Source: an uncultured Gammaproteobacteria bacterium
GTDB lineage: Bacteria > Pseudomonadota > Gammaproteobacteria > Pseudomonadales > UBA5518
Direction: 5' to 3'
Length of the DNA: 63,297 nt
Assembly: GCA_903928015.1 (NCBI GenBank)
Contig: CAIYPF010000087.1
Coordinates: 1 to 63,297, forward strand
The notes under the pieces were generated by a model. It was not told the DNA's origin, did no database searches, and was given only the letters and a program-made list of their open reading frames with translations. A program made the translations under genes and the position numbers. Below are positions 36,295-45,351 of this stretch, piece by piece. Numbering within the stretch: the stretch's first letter is position 1; each line of letters starts with the position of its first letter.

Positions 36295-37352
36295 GGAGCT
36301 GCCCTGCCGCCAGGGTGGCGGATCCGGTTCAGCGCGATCGTCAGGCGACGCCACAGGCGCCGTGGCCCCCGGGCGAGGGACATCAGTTCGAGCACACTGC
36401 GTGGCGTGTGCAGCGCAGCAAATGTGCGCAGGCTGCCCGCCGTCGTGCCGTCGTCGAAGTGCATGCGTACCAGGCGCTCGAGCAGCGCAAGGCTTTCGCG
36501 CTGCGGATCGCGCAGCGCCTGGAGGCGGGCCTGGAGCAGGTGTCGCATTCGCAGTTCGGCGCGGAGCACGCGGCGGATGTGAGCGGCTTCAGCCGAGTCC
36601 GCGCCGAATACGGTCTCGCCCACGTGCCTGAATCCTTCGATGGCAATCCGGTAGCGGTTGACGATTCCCTGATCCATGAAGGAGTCGTTGTCGCCGCGCT
36701 TGTGGATCGCGCAATGCCCGGTGTGTCTCGCGCTGCATCCGTCTCTCAGCGCGCCGAGCAGATGACCCGCCACTATCCAGCAGGTTCCGCGGATGCTTTC
36801 GGCCACTTTCCGTTCGTCCCAGAGCACCCGTTTGAAGACGGCGGTGGAAAGAAAGCTGAAAAACGGTTCGGTGGTTCTCGCCGAGGCGAAATATGCCAGC
36901 CGCTGCGGTGCGCAGCTGAAGTCGAAGTCTGCCGGGCCCTGGAGATCGCTGAACAGTGGATAGAGTCCCAGCAAGCGCATGTCGATGTCGCAGGCCGTGT
37001 GCTCCAGGAGATAGATGTCGCGTTCGCCCTGCAGCTCTTTCCGGATGAGCGCAAGCGCGTCAGGAACCGGAATGTCGTCTGCCGATACAAGCCAGCAGTA
37101 CGAGCCGCGGGCGAGCCTGAGCAGCGCCTCGATGTCGTTATCTATTCCCCCGCGCGCCTCGGCGCGGTGGTAGCGGATGTTCGGGTGTCGCCGGCTGAAG
37201 TGCCCGAGCACCTCGGCCGTGTCGTCGGTGGAGCCACCGTCATAGACCACGATTTCGGTGTTGGCATCGAGTTGCTTCTCCAGCGCGGCCAGTGTCTCGC
37301 CGATGAAGCGCCCGAAGTTGTAGGTGGGTATGCAAACGGACAGTTCGATCAT
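36291..37352 (-). CDS. GT2 family glycosyltransferase (abequosyltransferase-like)
   Basis: The 353-residue protein starts MIELSVCIPTYNFGRFIGE and has VVYDGGSTDDT and SYCWLVSADDIP, a pattern of GT2 enzymes that add deoxy sugars to O-antigen-type units. The start at 37352 overlaps the upstream GT4 stop by four bases. The C-terminal third is soluble and Arg-rich. Confidence 0.82.
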   Translation of the reverse strand: MIELSVCIPTYNFGRFIGETLAALEKQLDANTEIVVYDGGSTDDTAEVLGHFSRRHPNIRYHRAEARGGIDNDIEALLRLARGSYCWLVSADDIPVPDALALIRKELQGERDIYLLEHTACDIDMRLLGLYPLFSDLQGPADFDFSCAPQRLAYFASARTTEPFFSFLSTAVFKRVLWDERKVAESIRGTCWIVAGHLLGALRDGCSARHTGHCAIHKRGDNDSFMDQGIVNRYRIAIEGFRHVGETVFGADSAEAAHIRRVLRAELRMRHLLQARLQALRDPQRESLALLERLVRMHFDDGTTAGSLRTFAALHTPRSVLELMSLARGPRRLWRRLTIALNRIRHPGGRAAP

Positions 37353-38458
37353 CGCGACGCCACGCTCCGGTAGATCTCGACGTGACGATTGGCGATCCGT
37401 TCCCAGTCCGCGTCGATGTCCCGCGCCGGCAGCCGGGTTCCGGCATGCGTGTCGATGCCTGCAAGCATTGCCTGAACATCGCCCGGCAGAGCGAAGAAGG
37501 TGTTTTCCTCCGCGATGTAACCGCTTCGATCCCGGCTGGTCGTCACCACGAAACTGCCTTGGGCGCGCGCGGCCTGCAGGGACGTGTTCCACTCGCCGCT
37601 GCCGGTGGTGAACGGCAGCACGACGCCATCCGCTGTTGCGATGAGTCGTGACAGTGTCGCGTCGTCGAGATAGCCGGGCATGTGGATGCGGTCCTGCAGG
37701 CCCTCGGCCCGGATGCGTTCGAGCAGCCCCTGATGATAGGGGCTGTCAGGGTCGATGGCACCTGCGATCACCACGTGGATGTCAGGCCTGGCTGCTGCGA
37801 TCCCGAGCAGCGCCTCGCAGCCCTTTGCCGGCGAAAGGAAGCCGAAGAACAGCAGCAGCAAACTCCCCGCGGGAACATGGTGCGCACGAACTCGCTGCCG
37901 CTCCTCCATGCCGAGTTGGACCGCGGGCAGCAGGGAGGCGTTGCCGATAACGTGTATGTCAGCGCCCCTCGACATCTGCCGCCGCACGAAATCCATTTTC
38001 TGACGGATATCCGGTCGAGGCGTGATGCAGGCTGCCCGGCCGAGGCCGAGCATGATGTCCCATGGCCCCAGTCGTGGTTCGTGCAGCGTTTGCACGCAGG
38101 GAGTCCCCAGCAGCGTGCTGAGCAGGGGCAAAGCCATTGGCAGCAGCCCGTCCCCGTAACCCTGCGTCGGGAACTGTATGTGGACCACGTCTGCTGAAGC
38201 GATGAGCCGCCGCGCGACAGGCAATTCCCGCAGGGACCAGCGCGATATCCCGAAGCATCCGTTCACGCCCGGGGGCAGTTTGGCGTCTGCGGCACGCACA
38301 TCACCGAGAAAAGTGATGTCCATGTCATCGCGCGCTGCCAGGGCAGCGAGCAGGCGCGCGGTGTAGCTGCCGACGCCACACTGCATGGGCGGATAGGAGC
38401 CGCTCACCAGCAGGAGTCGCAGGCGCGCTGACTGCACGGAAGAGGCGTTTTTTTTCAC
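37349..38458 (-). CDS. GT4 family glycosyltransferase
   Basis: The 369-residue GT-B protein has an N-terminal GSYPPMQCGVGSYTARLL, a central hinge with LLLLFFGFLSPAKGCEALL and the C-terminal region ATADGVVLPFTTGSGEWNTS. The usual EGFP-type ExE motif is not obvious. It probably adds a sugar to a lipid-linked unit in the cytoplasm. Confidence 0.82.
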   Translation of the reverse strand: MKKNASSVQSARLRLLLVSGSYPPMQCGVGSYTARLLAALAARDDMDITFLGDVRAADAKLPPGVNGCFGISRWSLRELPVARRLIASADVVHIQFPTQGYGDGLLPMALPLLSTLLGTPCVQTLHEPRLGPWDIMLGLGRAACITPRPDIRQKMDFVRRQMSRGADIHVIGNASLLPAVQLGMEERQRVRAHHVPAGSLLLLFFGFLSPAKGCEALLGIAAARPDIHVVIAGAIDPDSPYHQGLLERIRAEGLQDRIHMPGYLDDATLSRLIATADGVVLPFTTGSGEWNTSLQAARAQGSFVVTTSRDRSGYIAEENTFFALPGDVQAMLAGIDTHAGTRLPARDIDADWERIANRHVEIYRSVASR

Positions 38459-39186
38459 GTTGCAGCGGCGGGTGTTGTAGTGACCTTGCGCAGCGCGAGC
38501 CAGGCGAAGGTGTAGTCGAAACCGTCATAGCGGATCACTTTTTCCCCGGTGCCGAAATCCATGTCGCCAAGTGGCTGCAGGCCGTGGCGCGCTGCCGTGG
38601 AGACGAGGTCTTCGACCTGCGCGCGCGAAAGGATGTCCCAGCTCATGCCGAAAATCCTGTGCGCCGAGGTATCGATCTTTTCGGGCCAGTAGTCGAAGGA
38701 TGCGAGGAAGCAGCCGCCCGGGCGCAGCAGGCGGGCGACTTCCCGCAGCAAGGCCTCCGGCTCGAAGCCGTGCTCGATCACCGAAATGGCGGTGACGATG
38801 TCCGCGCTTGCGTCACCGAGGCTGCTCGCGAGGAAATTCTCCGTCCGGTAATCGATATGGGCCGAGAAAGGCATTTCCTGCAGACGGGGATTGAGGTCCA
38901 GCCCCGCGAGGTGCCGGAAACCGCCGCGCCACAGAGCGGGCAGGATTTCGCTGGAGAACGTGCCGAGGTCTGTCACGCAGATCGAACTGTCATTGCGGCT
39001 GCGGATGAAGTCGTAGCTGAGCCACACATCCCAGCTTTTCAGTGGGTCCCCTACAGCAGGAGCCGGTGACCGGGAGAGGCGCCGTCGCAGCCGCTCAAGC
39101 ATTCCGGGGACGCAAGACACCCCGATTTCCTCCAGCTTCCGTCGGCCGCTCCTGATCTGGTCGCGGCGTTGGAGAATCTTCAGCAT
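38455..39186 (-). CDS. SAM-dependent methyltransferase
   Basis: The 243-residue protein starts MLKILQRRDQIRSG and has a divergent motif I (CVTDLGTFSSEILPAL), IVTAISVIEHGFEPE and LLRPGGCFLASFDYWPE. It is a likely sugar O-methyltransferase in the polysaccharide operon. The long frame upstream of 39186 is antisense to the flippase gene and was trimmed. It overlaps the flippase gene by 7 bases. Confidence 0.78.
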   Translation of the reverse strand: MLKILQRRDQIRSGRRKLEEIGVSCVPGMLERLRRRLSRSPAPAVGDPLKSWDVWLSYDFIRSRNDSSICVTDLGTFSSEILPALWRGGFRHLAGLDLNPRLQEMPFSAHIDYRTENFLASSLGDASADIVTAISVIEHGFEPEALLREVARLLRPGGCFLASFDYWPEKIDTSAHRIFGMSWDILSRAQVEDLVSTAARHGLQPLGDMDFGTGEKVIRYDGFDYTFAWLALRKVTTTPAAAT

Positions 39187-40700
39187 GCCGGTTGCCCTCC
39201 GTTGTTTGTCGCCGCAATGGCGGTGCTGCGGGAAAGGCCCGAGGCATGCCACTCCCGCCATGCGCAGGCACAGCCTGTCGCCCCCACGCCCGCGGCAGCG
39301 GCTAGCAACGCAAGCCCCGGTCCCGCGCCGGTCAGCAGCCATGATGTGGCCTTGAGTACCACGAGGCTGATGCAGCACGCGGCTGTGGCTGGAGCCAGGA
39401 TGTCGCGGAACATCCAGGTGGCCACGTTGATCTCCGGTGATCCGATGGCAGTGGCCCGTGTGCCGATCACAAGGTACATGAAATTGAACAAGGCCCACGA
39501 CGCGGCCGCGCCGTCAGCGCCATAACGGAAAGCCAGCAGGAACGAGGCCGGCAGGCTGAGGATGAACAAGGTGATATTCAATTCCAGCACCTCGCGAGCC
39601 TGGCCCTTTGCCAGTTGCAGCGCATGTGGCAGGTGCATGGCGCCGTTGAGAAGGGTGCCCGCCAGCATCCACCCCATCGTGCTCGCGAGCTGATCCGCCG
39701 TGGCGGCATCGTGGGTCCACCAGCCGAGGATCATCCGTGAATGGAATACGCCCATGACGGCAATCGGCGTGACGAGTGACATCAACACCCGCGAGCCGCC
39801 GCCGAAGATGGCCACGACTGCCCCGGTGTCCCCGGCCGCACAGGCGAGTGAAAGCCGCGGATAGAACGCGCTGAACAGCGGCCCGAGAGCAAGCTGCATG
39901 ACGGCAACCAGAGACACACAGACGCTGTAGCCCGCAAATGCGGCCAGAGGCAGGGCCATCGAGGCCGCGACCTTGTCCAGTTGCTGCAGCAGCACGCCCG
40001 TCACGGCGACGGCTGCCATGGGCAATGCGAAATCGCGAAGCTGTGCCAATGCGGCAGTATCGAAGCGGCCGCGGGCTGGCCCTCCGGCATGAAATGCTGC
40101 TGCCGCGCCCATCGCCACGGAATGCAGCAAGCCCGCCGCCACGAACCAGGTCAGCAGGCTGAACACATCGTTCCCCCGGTCGATCAGGAGCCAGAAGCCG
40201 ATCCCGTGCGTGAGCGCCAGCATCAGCACATTGATGATGCTGGCGACATACATCTTTTGCAGCCCCGCCAGGGCGTTCTGGAACAACAGCACGGGGAATC
40301 GCGTTGCCGCGACCAGCGCGATCAGGGTGATCGCATGGCCGAGATCCGCGCCGGGTATGTGTGTACTGCGTAGCCAGACGGCCGCGAGCGGAGTCGAGAC
40401 TGCGTGCAGGACGAGCGCGGCAATAACGGCCACGGCCATGAAAAACCAGCCTGCGGTATGGAGGAGGTTGCGCGCCGCCTGGGAGTCCTCGCCGCTCGCC
40501 CGCATCTGTGCGAGCTTCCTGCTCACCGCTGCGCCGAAGCCGAGATCCAGGGTCATGAAGCCCGCCTGCATCAGCGCCAGGATGCCGAGCAGCCCGTAGC
40601 TTTCCTCGCCGAGCGCGCCGAGGTAGTACCGGACCGTTGCGAACTGGATGATCGCCGACAGCCCTGAACAGAGCAGCCCCGCCGCCAGATTCATTCGCAT
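39180..40700 (-). CDS. Wzx-type polysaccharide flippase (MOP superfamily)
   Basis: The 506-residue protein has about twelve to fourteen hydrophobic segments in the MATE/MOP pattern, opening MRMNLAAGLLCSGLSAIIQF with YGLLGILALMQ and DLGFGAAVSRKLAQ. It would move undecaprenyl-diphosphate-linked oligosaccharide across the inner membrane. No obvious Wzy polymerase or initiating phosphoglycosyltransferase is encoded in the window. Confidence 0.85.
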   Translation of the reverse strand: MRMNLAAGLLCSGLSAIIQFATVRYYLGALGEESYGLLGILALMQAGFMTLDLGFGAAVSRKLAQMRASGEDSQAARNLLHTAGWFFMAVAVIAALVLHAVSTPLAAVWLRSTHIPGADLGHAITLIALVAATRFPVLLFQNALAGLQKMYVASIINVLMLALTHGIGFWLLIDRGNDVFSLLTWFVAAGLLHSVAMGAAAAFHAGGPARGRFDTAALAQLRDFALPMAAVAVTGVLLQQLDKVAASMALPLAAFAGYSVCVSLVAVMQLALGPLFSAFYPRLSLACAAGDTGAVVAIFGGGSRVLMSLVTPIAVMGVFHSRMILGWWTHDAATADQLASTMGWMLAGTLLNGAMHLPHALQLAKGQAREVLELNITLFILSLPASFLLAFRYGADGAAASWALFNFMYLVIGTRATAIGSPEINVATWMFRDILAPATAACCISLVVLKATSWLLTGAGPGLALLAAAAGVGATGCACAWREWHASGLSRSTAIAATNNGGQPAC

Positions 40701-40710
40701 CCGGGCGTCG

Positions 40711-41796
40711 CTATTCCGGAGATTGCGGATCTGCGTAGCCGTGCCGCTTCACCAGTGACTCGCGCTCCGCGCGGACCAGATCCATGGCAACCATCTCGCT
40801 CACCAGTTCGCCGAACGTGATCCCCGGCTTCCATCCCAGGGCCGCGCGCGCCAGCGTGGCGTCGCCGAGCAGACTGTCGACCTCGGTTGGCCTGAAGTAT
40901 CTGGAGTCCACGGACACGATGATCTTGCCGTCAGCGCCGATTCCCCGTTCCTGCAGCCCCTCGCCCTCCCAGCGGATCTGCATGTCCAGTTCCTGCGCGC
41001 ATCTGTCGATGAATTCGCGGATCGTGTGCTGCTCTCCGGTGGCGATGACATAGTCGCGCGGCGCCTCCTGCTGGAGCATCAGCCACTGCATCTCGACATA
41101 GTCACGTGCATGACCCCAGTCGCGCCTTGCGTCGAGGTTGCCCACATACAGGATTTTCTGCAGCCCCAGCTTGATCCGGGTGAGGGCGCGAGTGATTTTC
41201 CGGGTGACGAAATTCTCGCCACGCAATGGTGACTCGTGGTTGAAGAGAATTCCGTTGCAGGCGTACAGCCCGTAGGCCTCCCGGTAATTGATGGTTATCC
41301 AGTAGGCGAAGAGTTTCGACACGCCGTAGGGGCTGCGCGGATAGAACGGAGTGGACTCGTTCTGCGAGGGCAGGCCGGAATTTCCGAAGAGCTCGGAGGT
41401 TGAAGCCTGGTAGAAACGCGTTTTCTCCTGCATGCCCAGGAGCCGGATGGCTTCGAGAATGCGAAGGGTGCCCAGTGCGTTGACGTTTGCCGTGTATTCG
41501 GCCTGCTCGAAGGACACGGCGACGTGGCTTTGTGCCGCGAGGTTGTAGATCTCGTCGGGAGCCGTCTCCTTGATGATCCGCGTCAGGTTGGGCGAATCGG
41601 TGAGGTCGCCGTGGTGCAGGAAAAGCCGGACGTCCTCCTCGTGAGGGTCGCGGTAGAGGTGGTCTATCCGGCTCGTGTTGAAGAGAGAGGCGCGGCGCTT
41701 TATGCCGTGAACGGTGTAGCCCTTGGAGAGCAGGAGTTCCGCCAGATAGGCGCCATCCTGCCCCGTGATACCCGTGATCAGCGCTACCTTCCCCAT
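40711..41796 (-). CDS. gmd: GDP-mannose 4,6-dehydratase
   Basis: The protein is a close match to [23 protein letters not shown], the [15 protein letters not shown] block, STSELFGN, catalytic [20 protein letters not shown] and RPTEVD. It converts GDP-mannose to GDP-4-keto-6-deoxymannose, precursor of fucose, rhamnose, perosamine and others. ATG 41796 fits the family; ATG 41829 would add 11 residues and overlap the upstream gene. It is the only operon member with a clear substrate, pointing to a GDP-linked deoxy sugar. Confidence 0.96.
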   Translation of the reverse strand: MGKVALITGITGQDGAYLAELLLSKGYTVHGIKRRASLFNTSRIDHLYRDPHEEDVRLFLHHGDLTDSPNLTRIIKETAPDEIYNLAAQSHVAVSFEQAEYTANVNALGTLRILEAIRLLGMQEKTRFYQASTSELFGNSGLPSQNESTPFYPRSPYGVSKLFAYWITINYREAYGLYACNGILFNHESPLRGENFVTRKITRALTRIKLGLQKILYVGNLDARRDWGHARDYVEMQWLMLQQEAPRDYVIATGEQHTIREFIDRCAQELDMQIRWEGEGLQERGIGADGKIIVSVDSRYFRPTEVDSLLGDATLARAALGWKPGITFGELVSEMVAMDLVRAERESLVKRHGYADPQSPE

Positions 41797-41818
41797 GGTC
41801 TGTTCCGTGCTCCGAGGA

Positions 41819-42844
41819 TCATTTTGCATCTATGGGCAAGCCATGCCGCAGCAGCAACTGCAGCTTGGCCGGCACCAGCCTGAAAGGCCGGAAGAACTCC
41901 GGCAGACGCACAGCCCGTTGTGCTGCCAGCCTGCGGCGTAGCGCGAAAGCATTGCCGCGCAGGCGCCATGCATCGCGTTGCGACGTGATATGCACCTGCC
42001 ACGGCAATGCCGGTCGCCGAAGCGCGATCATCAGCACCACAGCTTCGAGCAGCAGTATGCCCGCATTGGCGAGAAGGGTGGCGGGCAAGAGCCAGCACGG
42101 CTGGAAGATGCACATCAGAAGCGCGCGGTTGCGCTCGCTCAGGTAGCGCCGGCGTGTGCTCAGCTCCAGCCGGCCGTTGGTCCCGACCCTGCCGCCGCCC
42201 TGCGAGCGGCCTACCTTGTGCCGATATCCCGGCATCGTGAGCACGTCCACGCCGAACCCCAGCCAGCGCGCGGCGCAGCACAGATAGACGTCTTCGGCGT
42301 TGGTTCCGAACCATTCAGGAAAGCCGCCTGTCGCATTCCACACAGGCACCGGAACCCAGAGGCATGCACCGACGACCATTGCCGGGGAAGGGTCGGTTTC
42401 TGCGGTGCGCGGCACGGGGTTCATCATCCAGTCGAGCCAGCAGCCACGGTCGATCAGCTTGCCGCTCGCGTCATCGTATTGCGGCAAGCCGAGGATGCTG
42501 CGGTGCTGCAGTTCCAGCGAGCGCCGGTGCAGCGCGGCCATCGCCCCGGGTGCCAGTGTTGCGTCGTTGTTGAGCAGCAGGAGATGCTCTCCTCTCGCCA
42601 CCGCCGCCATGCGGTTGTTGCTCACGCAGAAACCGGTGTTGGATTCCGATGCGAGCACGCGTATGTCGCTGCGCCCTTCGAGAAGCGCGAGTGAGCGGTC
42701 CGTCGATGCATCGTCGTGCACGATGATCTCGAAGGCCGGCGCATTCTCCTGCGCCAGCACCGATCGCAGGCACTCCTCCAGCAGGTGTTCGCCGTTGTAA
42801 TTGGCGATGCATACCGACACCACTGGCCGCGGATCCGTGCTCAT
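41819..42844 (-). CDS. GT2 family glycosyltransferase (rhamnosyltransferase-like)
   Basis: The 341-residue protein from ATG 42844 (ATGA overlap) has [38 protein letters not shown] and a [10 protein letters not shown] acidic motif, typical of WbbL-like GT2 enzymes. A hydrophobic pair near residues 240-275 may bind the membrane. Confidence 0.85.
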   Translation of the reverse strand: MSTDPRPVVSVCIANYNGEHLLEECLRSVLAQENAPAFEIIVHDDASTDRSLALLEGRSDIRVLASESNTGFCVSNNRMAAVARGEHLLLLNNDATLAPGAMAALHRRSLELQHRSILGLPQYDDASGKLIDRGCWLDWMMNPVPRTAETDPSPAMVVGACLWVPVPVWNATGGFPEWFGTNAEDVYLCCAARWLGFGVDVLTMPGYRHKVGRSQGGGRVGTNGRLELSTRRRYLSERNRALLMCIFQPCWLLPATLLANAGILLLEAVVLMIALRRPALPWQVHITSQRDAWRLRGNAFALRRRLAAQRAVRLPEFFRPFRLVPAKLQLLLRHGLPIDAK

Positions 42845-43761
42845 GTCCGCTCTTGCCACCAGCGCCAGGTGAGTGCCAGGCCTTCACCGATGGAAACCCT
42901 CGCCGACCAACCGAGCAGCTGCAGCGCGCGCCGGCTGTCGAGGAGGATCCGCGGCGGATCCACAGCCCGCGCCCCGATGACGCGGCGCCCGAGGGGCCTG
43001 CCGCTGATCCCGGACACGCGTTCGCAGAGTTCGTCGATGGAGACCAGCGATCCGGAGCCGGCGTTCAGCACACCGAATGCGCGGCCTTCGCACTGCCATG
43101 ACAGCGCTGACTGCGCGAGGTCCAGGAAGTCCTCGATATACAGGTAATCCCTGCCCGTGCTGCCGCTGCCCCAGACCTCGAATTCCTGGTCCTGCAGTGC
43201 GCAGCGCATCAGCGCGGGAATCACGCCGAAGCCCGCCTTGGCCGGTTGTCCAGGCCCGTAGACGTTCGACGGCCGCAGTACCACCACGCGATTGCCTGCC
43301 TGCTCCGCCAATGCCTGCAGCATCAGCTCGACCGCGCCCTTTGCCGCGCCGTAGTAGGAGCGGGGCAGCAGCGGGCTTGTTTCTTCAGCGGGCTCTCCAT
43401 TGCCCGGGTAGAGCGCGCCGCCCGTCGATACGAACATCACCGAGCAGGACGGATGCGACTGCAACTCCTCCAGCAGCAGCGCGGTGGGCAATATGTTTGC
43501 GGCACTCTCGCGCGAGGGCAGGCCCTGCGAACTCCCGGGGGTGGTGTCCCATGCGAGGTGAATCAGCCAGTCAGAGGCGGCGAGCAAGGGGCCGGTGACG
43601 GAGGCGTCCTCGATGGATGCGGGCACGAAGCGCAGGCCCTCCGGAAGTGCTTCTGGCGGCGCATGCCGCGCGATTCCCGTGACATCGTGGCCTTGCGCGA
43701 GCAGACGACGCGCCATGTGACGGCCGAGGAATCCGGTCACGCCGGTGATCAGGATGCGCAC
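42841..43761 (-). CDS. NAD-dependent epimerase/dehydratase (extended SDR)
   Basis: The 306-residue SDR has MRILITGVTGFLGRHMA, a STGGALYPG region and the catalytic SYYGAAKGAVE. It resembles UDP-glucose 4-epimerase/4-ketoreductase-type enzymes of O-antigen clusters. It might finish a 4-keto-6-deoxy sugar or epimerise a hexose; the exact reaction is not predictable. It overlaps both neighbours. Confidence 0.83.
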   Translation of the reverse strand: MRILITGVTGFLGRHMARRLLAQGHDVTGIARHAPPEALPEGLRFVPASIEDASVTGPLLAASDWLIHLAWDTTPGSSQGLPSRESAANILPTALLLEELQSHPSCSVMFVSTGGALYPGNGEPAEETSPLLPRSYYGAAKGAVELMLQALAEQAGNRVVVLRPSNVYGPGQPAKAGFGVIPALMRCALQDQEFEVWGSGSTGRDYLYIEDFLDLAQSALSWQCEGRAFGVLNAGSGSLVSIDELCERVSGISGRPLGRRVIGARAVDPPRILLDSRRALQLLGWSARVSIGEGLALTWRWWQERT

Positions 43762-44882
43762 GTCGCATCTCCTCCGGCCATGAGGTCCTGATACACCGCA
43801 GCGTAACGCTGTGCGCAGTCGTCCCAGGTGCCGAAGGCGGACAGTACGGCGGCGCGTCCGCGCTCTGCCTGAAGTCCCGCTTCTGCGGCGCTCTGCAGCG
43901 AAGTCAGCGCGGCGAGGAAATCTTCCCGATCGCCCGCAAGGCGGCCCGTAGACAGCGATTCCAGCAGATCGATGTGGGCGGGGATGCGTGCGCAGATCAC
44001 CGGGACGCCGGCGGCCATGGCCTCCAGCAACACCTGCGGCCTGCCCTCGTCGTGCTCGCTGAGCGAGATCATGCCCGTGGCCCGCGGGTACCAGTGTGCT
44101 GCGAGTTCACCGGGTGTGACCGGGCCGTGGTAGTTGATCCATGACGGAATCTCGATGTCCTCCTGCATGGGCCCGAAGAGGTGGAACCGGTGCTGCGCCG
44201 GATCGATGTCGCGGGTCCATTCGAAGAGCTTGCCGATCTTGCGGCGCGTGACCCGAAGCACGGTGATCCACTCCTGTGGCCCGCTTGCCGGACGCCGTTC
44301 GACTTCGTACCAGAACCGGTCCAGTCCGAAAGGAATGTAGCGGATATCCGGAGCGGCGTCGCCGAGTGCGGAGCGCAGTACCGGCACCATCCACCCGGCG
44401 TTGGGACAGATGACGGCGCGCCGGCCGCGCAGGGCGCGCCGCACCAGCGCGCGCACCCAGGGTTTTTGCAGCAAATGAAGGTCGGTTCCGAGCACGGTGA
44501 TGAGCATCGGCGCGTGCATGCCGCCCGCAGCAAGCGCGCATTGCAGCCAGTTCAGGTGCAGTACGTCCGTCGCTTGCTGTTCGCGCCGCAGTGCCAGGCG
44601 CATCCTGAGCAGGAGTTCGGCGGCGCCGGGAATTCCTCGGGCCGGCGCCGTTCTCAGGAGATGCGCCATCCCGCCCGCATCCGCAAGCCGGGACAGAAAA
44701 CGGCGGTCTCCGGCAGACAGTGCCGATCCGGCCCGTTGATCGAGAGGCCCCTCGGGCGCCCAGACCCGAAGTTGCACGGATCCTGACCCGGCCAGCGCAT
44801 CGCACATACGGCGGATGAAAATGCCCTGCCAGTCCTCTTCGGAGCGCGGGTACGAGGTGGCGGTCAGGAGTACGCGTGTCAC
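43749..44882 (-). CDS. GT4 family glycosyltransferase
   Basis: The 377-residue GT-B protein from GTG 44882 has TATSYPRSEEDWQGIF, LITVLGTDLHLL, ICPNAGWMVP, and SEHDEGRPQVLLEAMAAGVPVI, the standard donor-binding EGRPxxLLEAMA motif. It is the first gene of the 11-gene leftward operon, 65 bases from the divergent tRNA-Thr gene. Confidence 0.88.
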   Translation of the reverse strand: MTRVLLTATSYPRSEEDWQGIFIRRMCDALAGSGSVQLRVWAPEGPLDQRAGSALSAGDRRFLSRLADAGGMAHLLRTAPARGIPGAAELLLRMRLALRREQQATDVLHLNWLQCALAAGGMHAPMLITVLGTDLHLLQKPWVRALVRRALRGRRAVICPNAGWMVPVLRSALGDAAPDIRYIPFGLDRFWYEVERRPASGPQEWITVLRVTRRKIGKLFEWTRDIDPAQHRFHLFGPMQEDIEIPSWINYHGPVTPGELAAHWYPRATGMISLSEHDEGRPQVLLEAMAAGVPVICARIPAHIDLLESLSTGRLAGDREDFLAALTSLQSAAEAGLQAERGRAAVLSAFGTWDDCAQRYAAVYQDLMAGGDATCAS

Positions 44883-44906
44883 GGGGCCCGCAACCGCTTG
44901 CTTTGG

Positions 44907-44935
44907 TTGCCATTGCCCCGACCAGAATCTAGAAT
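44907..44935 (+). promoter_or_regulatory. Sigma-70 promoter for tRNA-Thr
   Basis: TTGCCA (44907-44912), a 17-base spacer and TAGAAT (44930-44935) form a good -35/-10 pair ending 12 bases before the tRNA 5' end. Confidence 0.65.
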
Positions 44936-44947
44936 CCGCGTCCCCGT

Positions 44948-45023
<76 letters not shown>

Positions 45024-45066
45024 TTCCTTTCTCCAGCCTGCGTCGCGCTGCCGCGGCCCCGGGCGC

Positions 45067-45351
45067 TCACAACTGCTCCAGATCGCGCGCCGTCACGCGC
45101 GCGTCCACGGTTTCAGCCACGAAGTCCTCGATCCCGGAGAGAAGCCTGTCGGTGATCTGGCGCGAGCCTCCTGCGGCCACGAAGCTCCACTCGGCGTCGT
45201 TCAGCGAGTCCTGGGCGCCGCTCTCGCAGACGGCAATGCCCGGCAGCCGCCCGAAGCGGTCACGAAGTCCGCCGAGACGCTGGCGTTTCTCCTTGAGCGA
45301 TGCGCAGCCTTCCAGGTGCAAGCGCAGTCGCAGCACCGCGATGTGCAGCAT
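45067..45351 (-). CDS. DUF503 (YlxP-like) small protein
   Basis: The 94-residue protein begins [23 protein letters not shown] and continues FGRLPGIAVCES, matching the DUF503 pattern of a short alpha/beta fold with the SLKxKR signature. Its function is unknown. Family members are best known from Gram-positive ribosome-maturation operons. Here it overlaps the nadC stop (ATGA), so it is translationally coupled to nadC. Confidence 0.8.
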   Translation of the reverse strand: MLHIAVLRLRLHLEGCASLKEKRQRLGGLRDRFGRLPGIAVCESGAQDSLNDAEWSFVAAGGSRQITDRLLSGIEDFVAETVDARVTARDLEQL

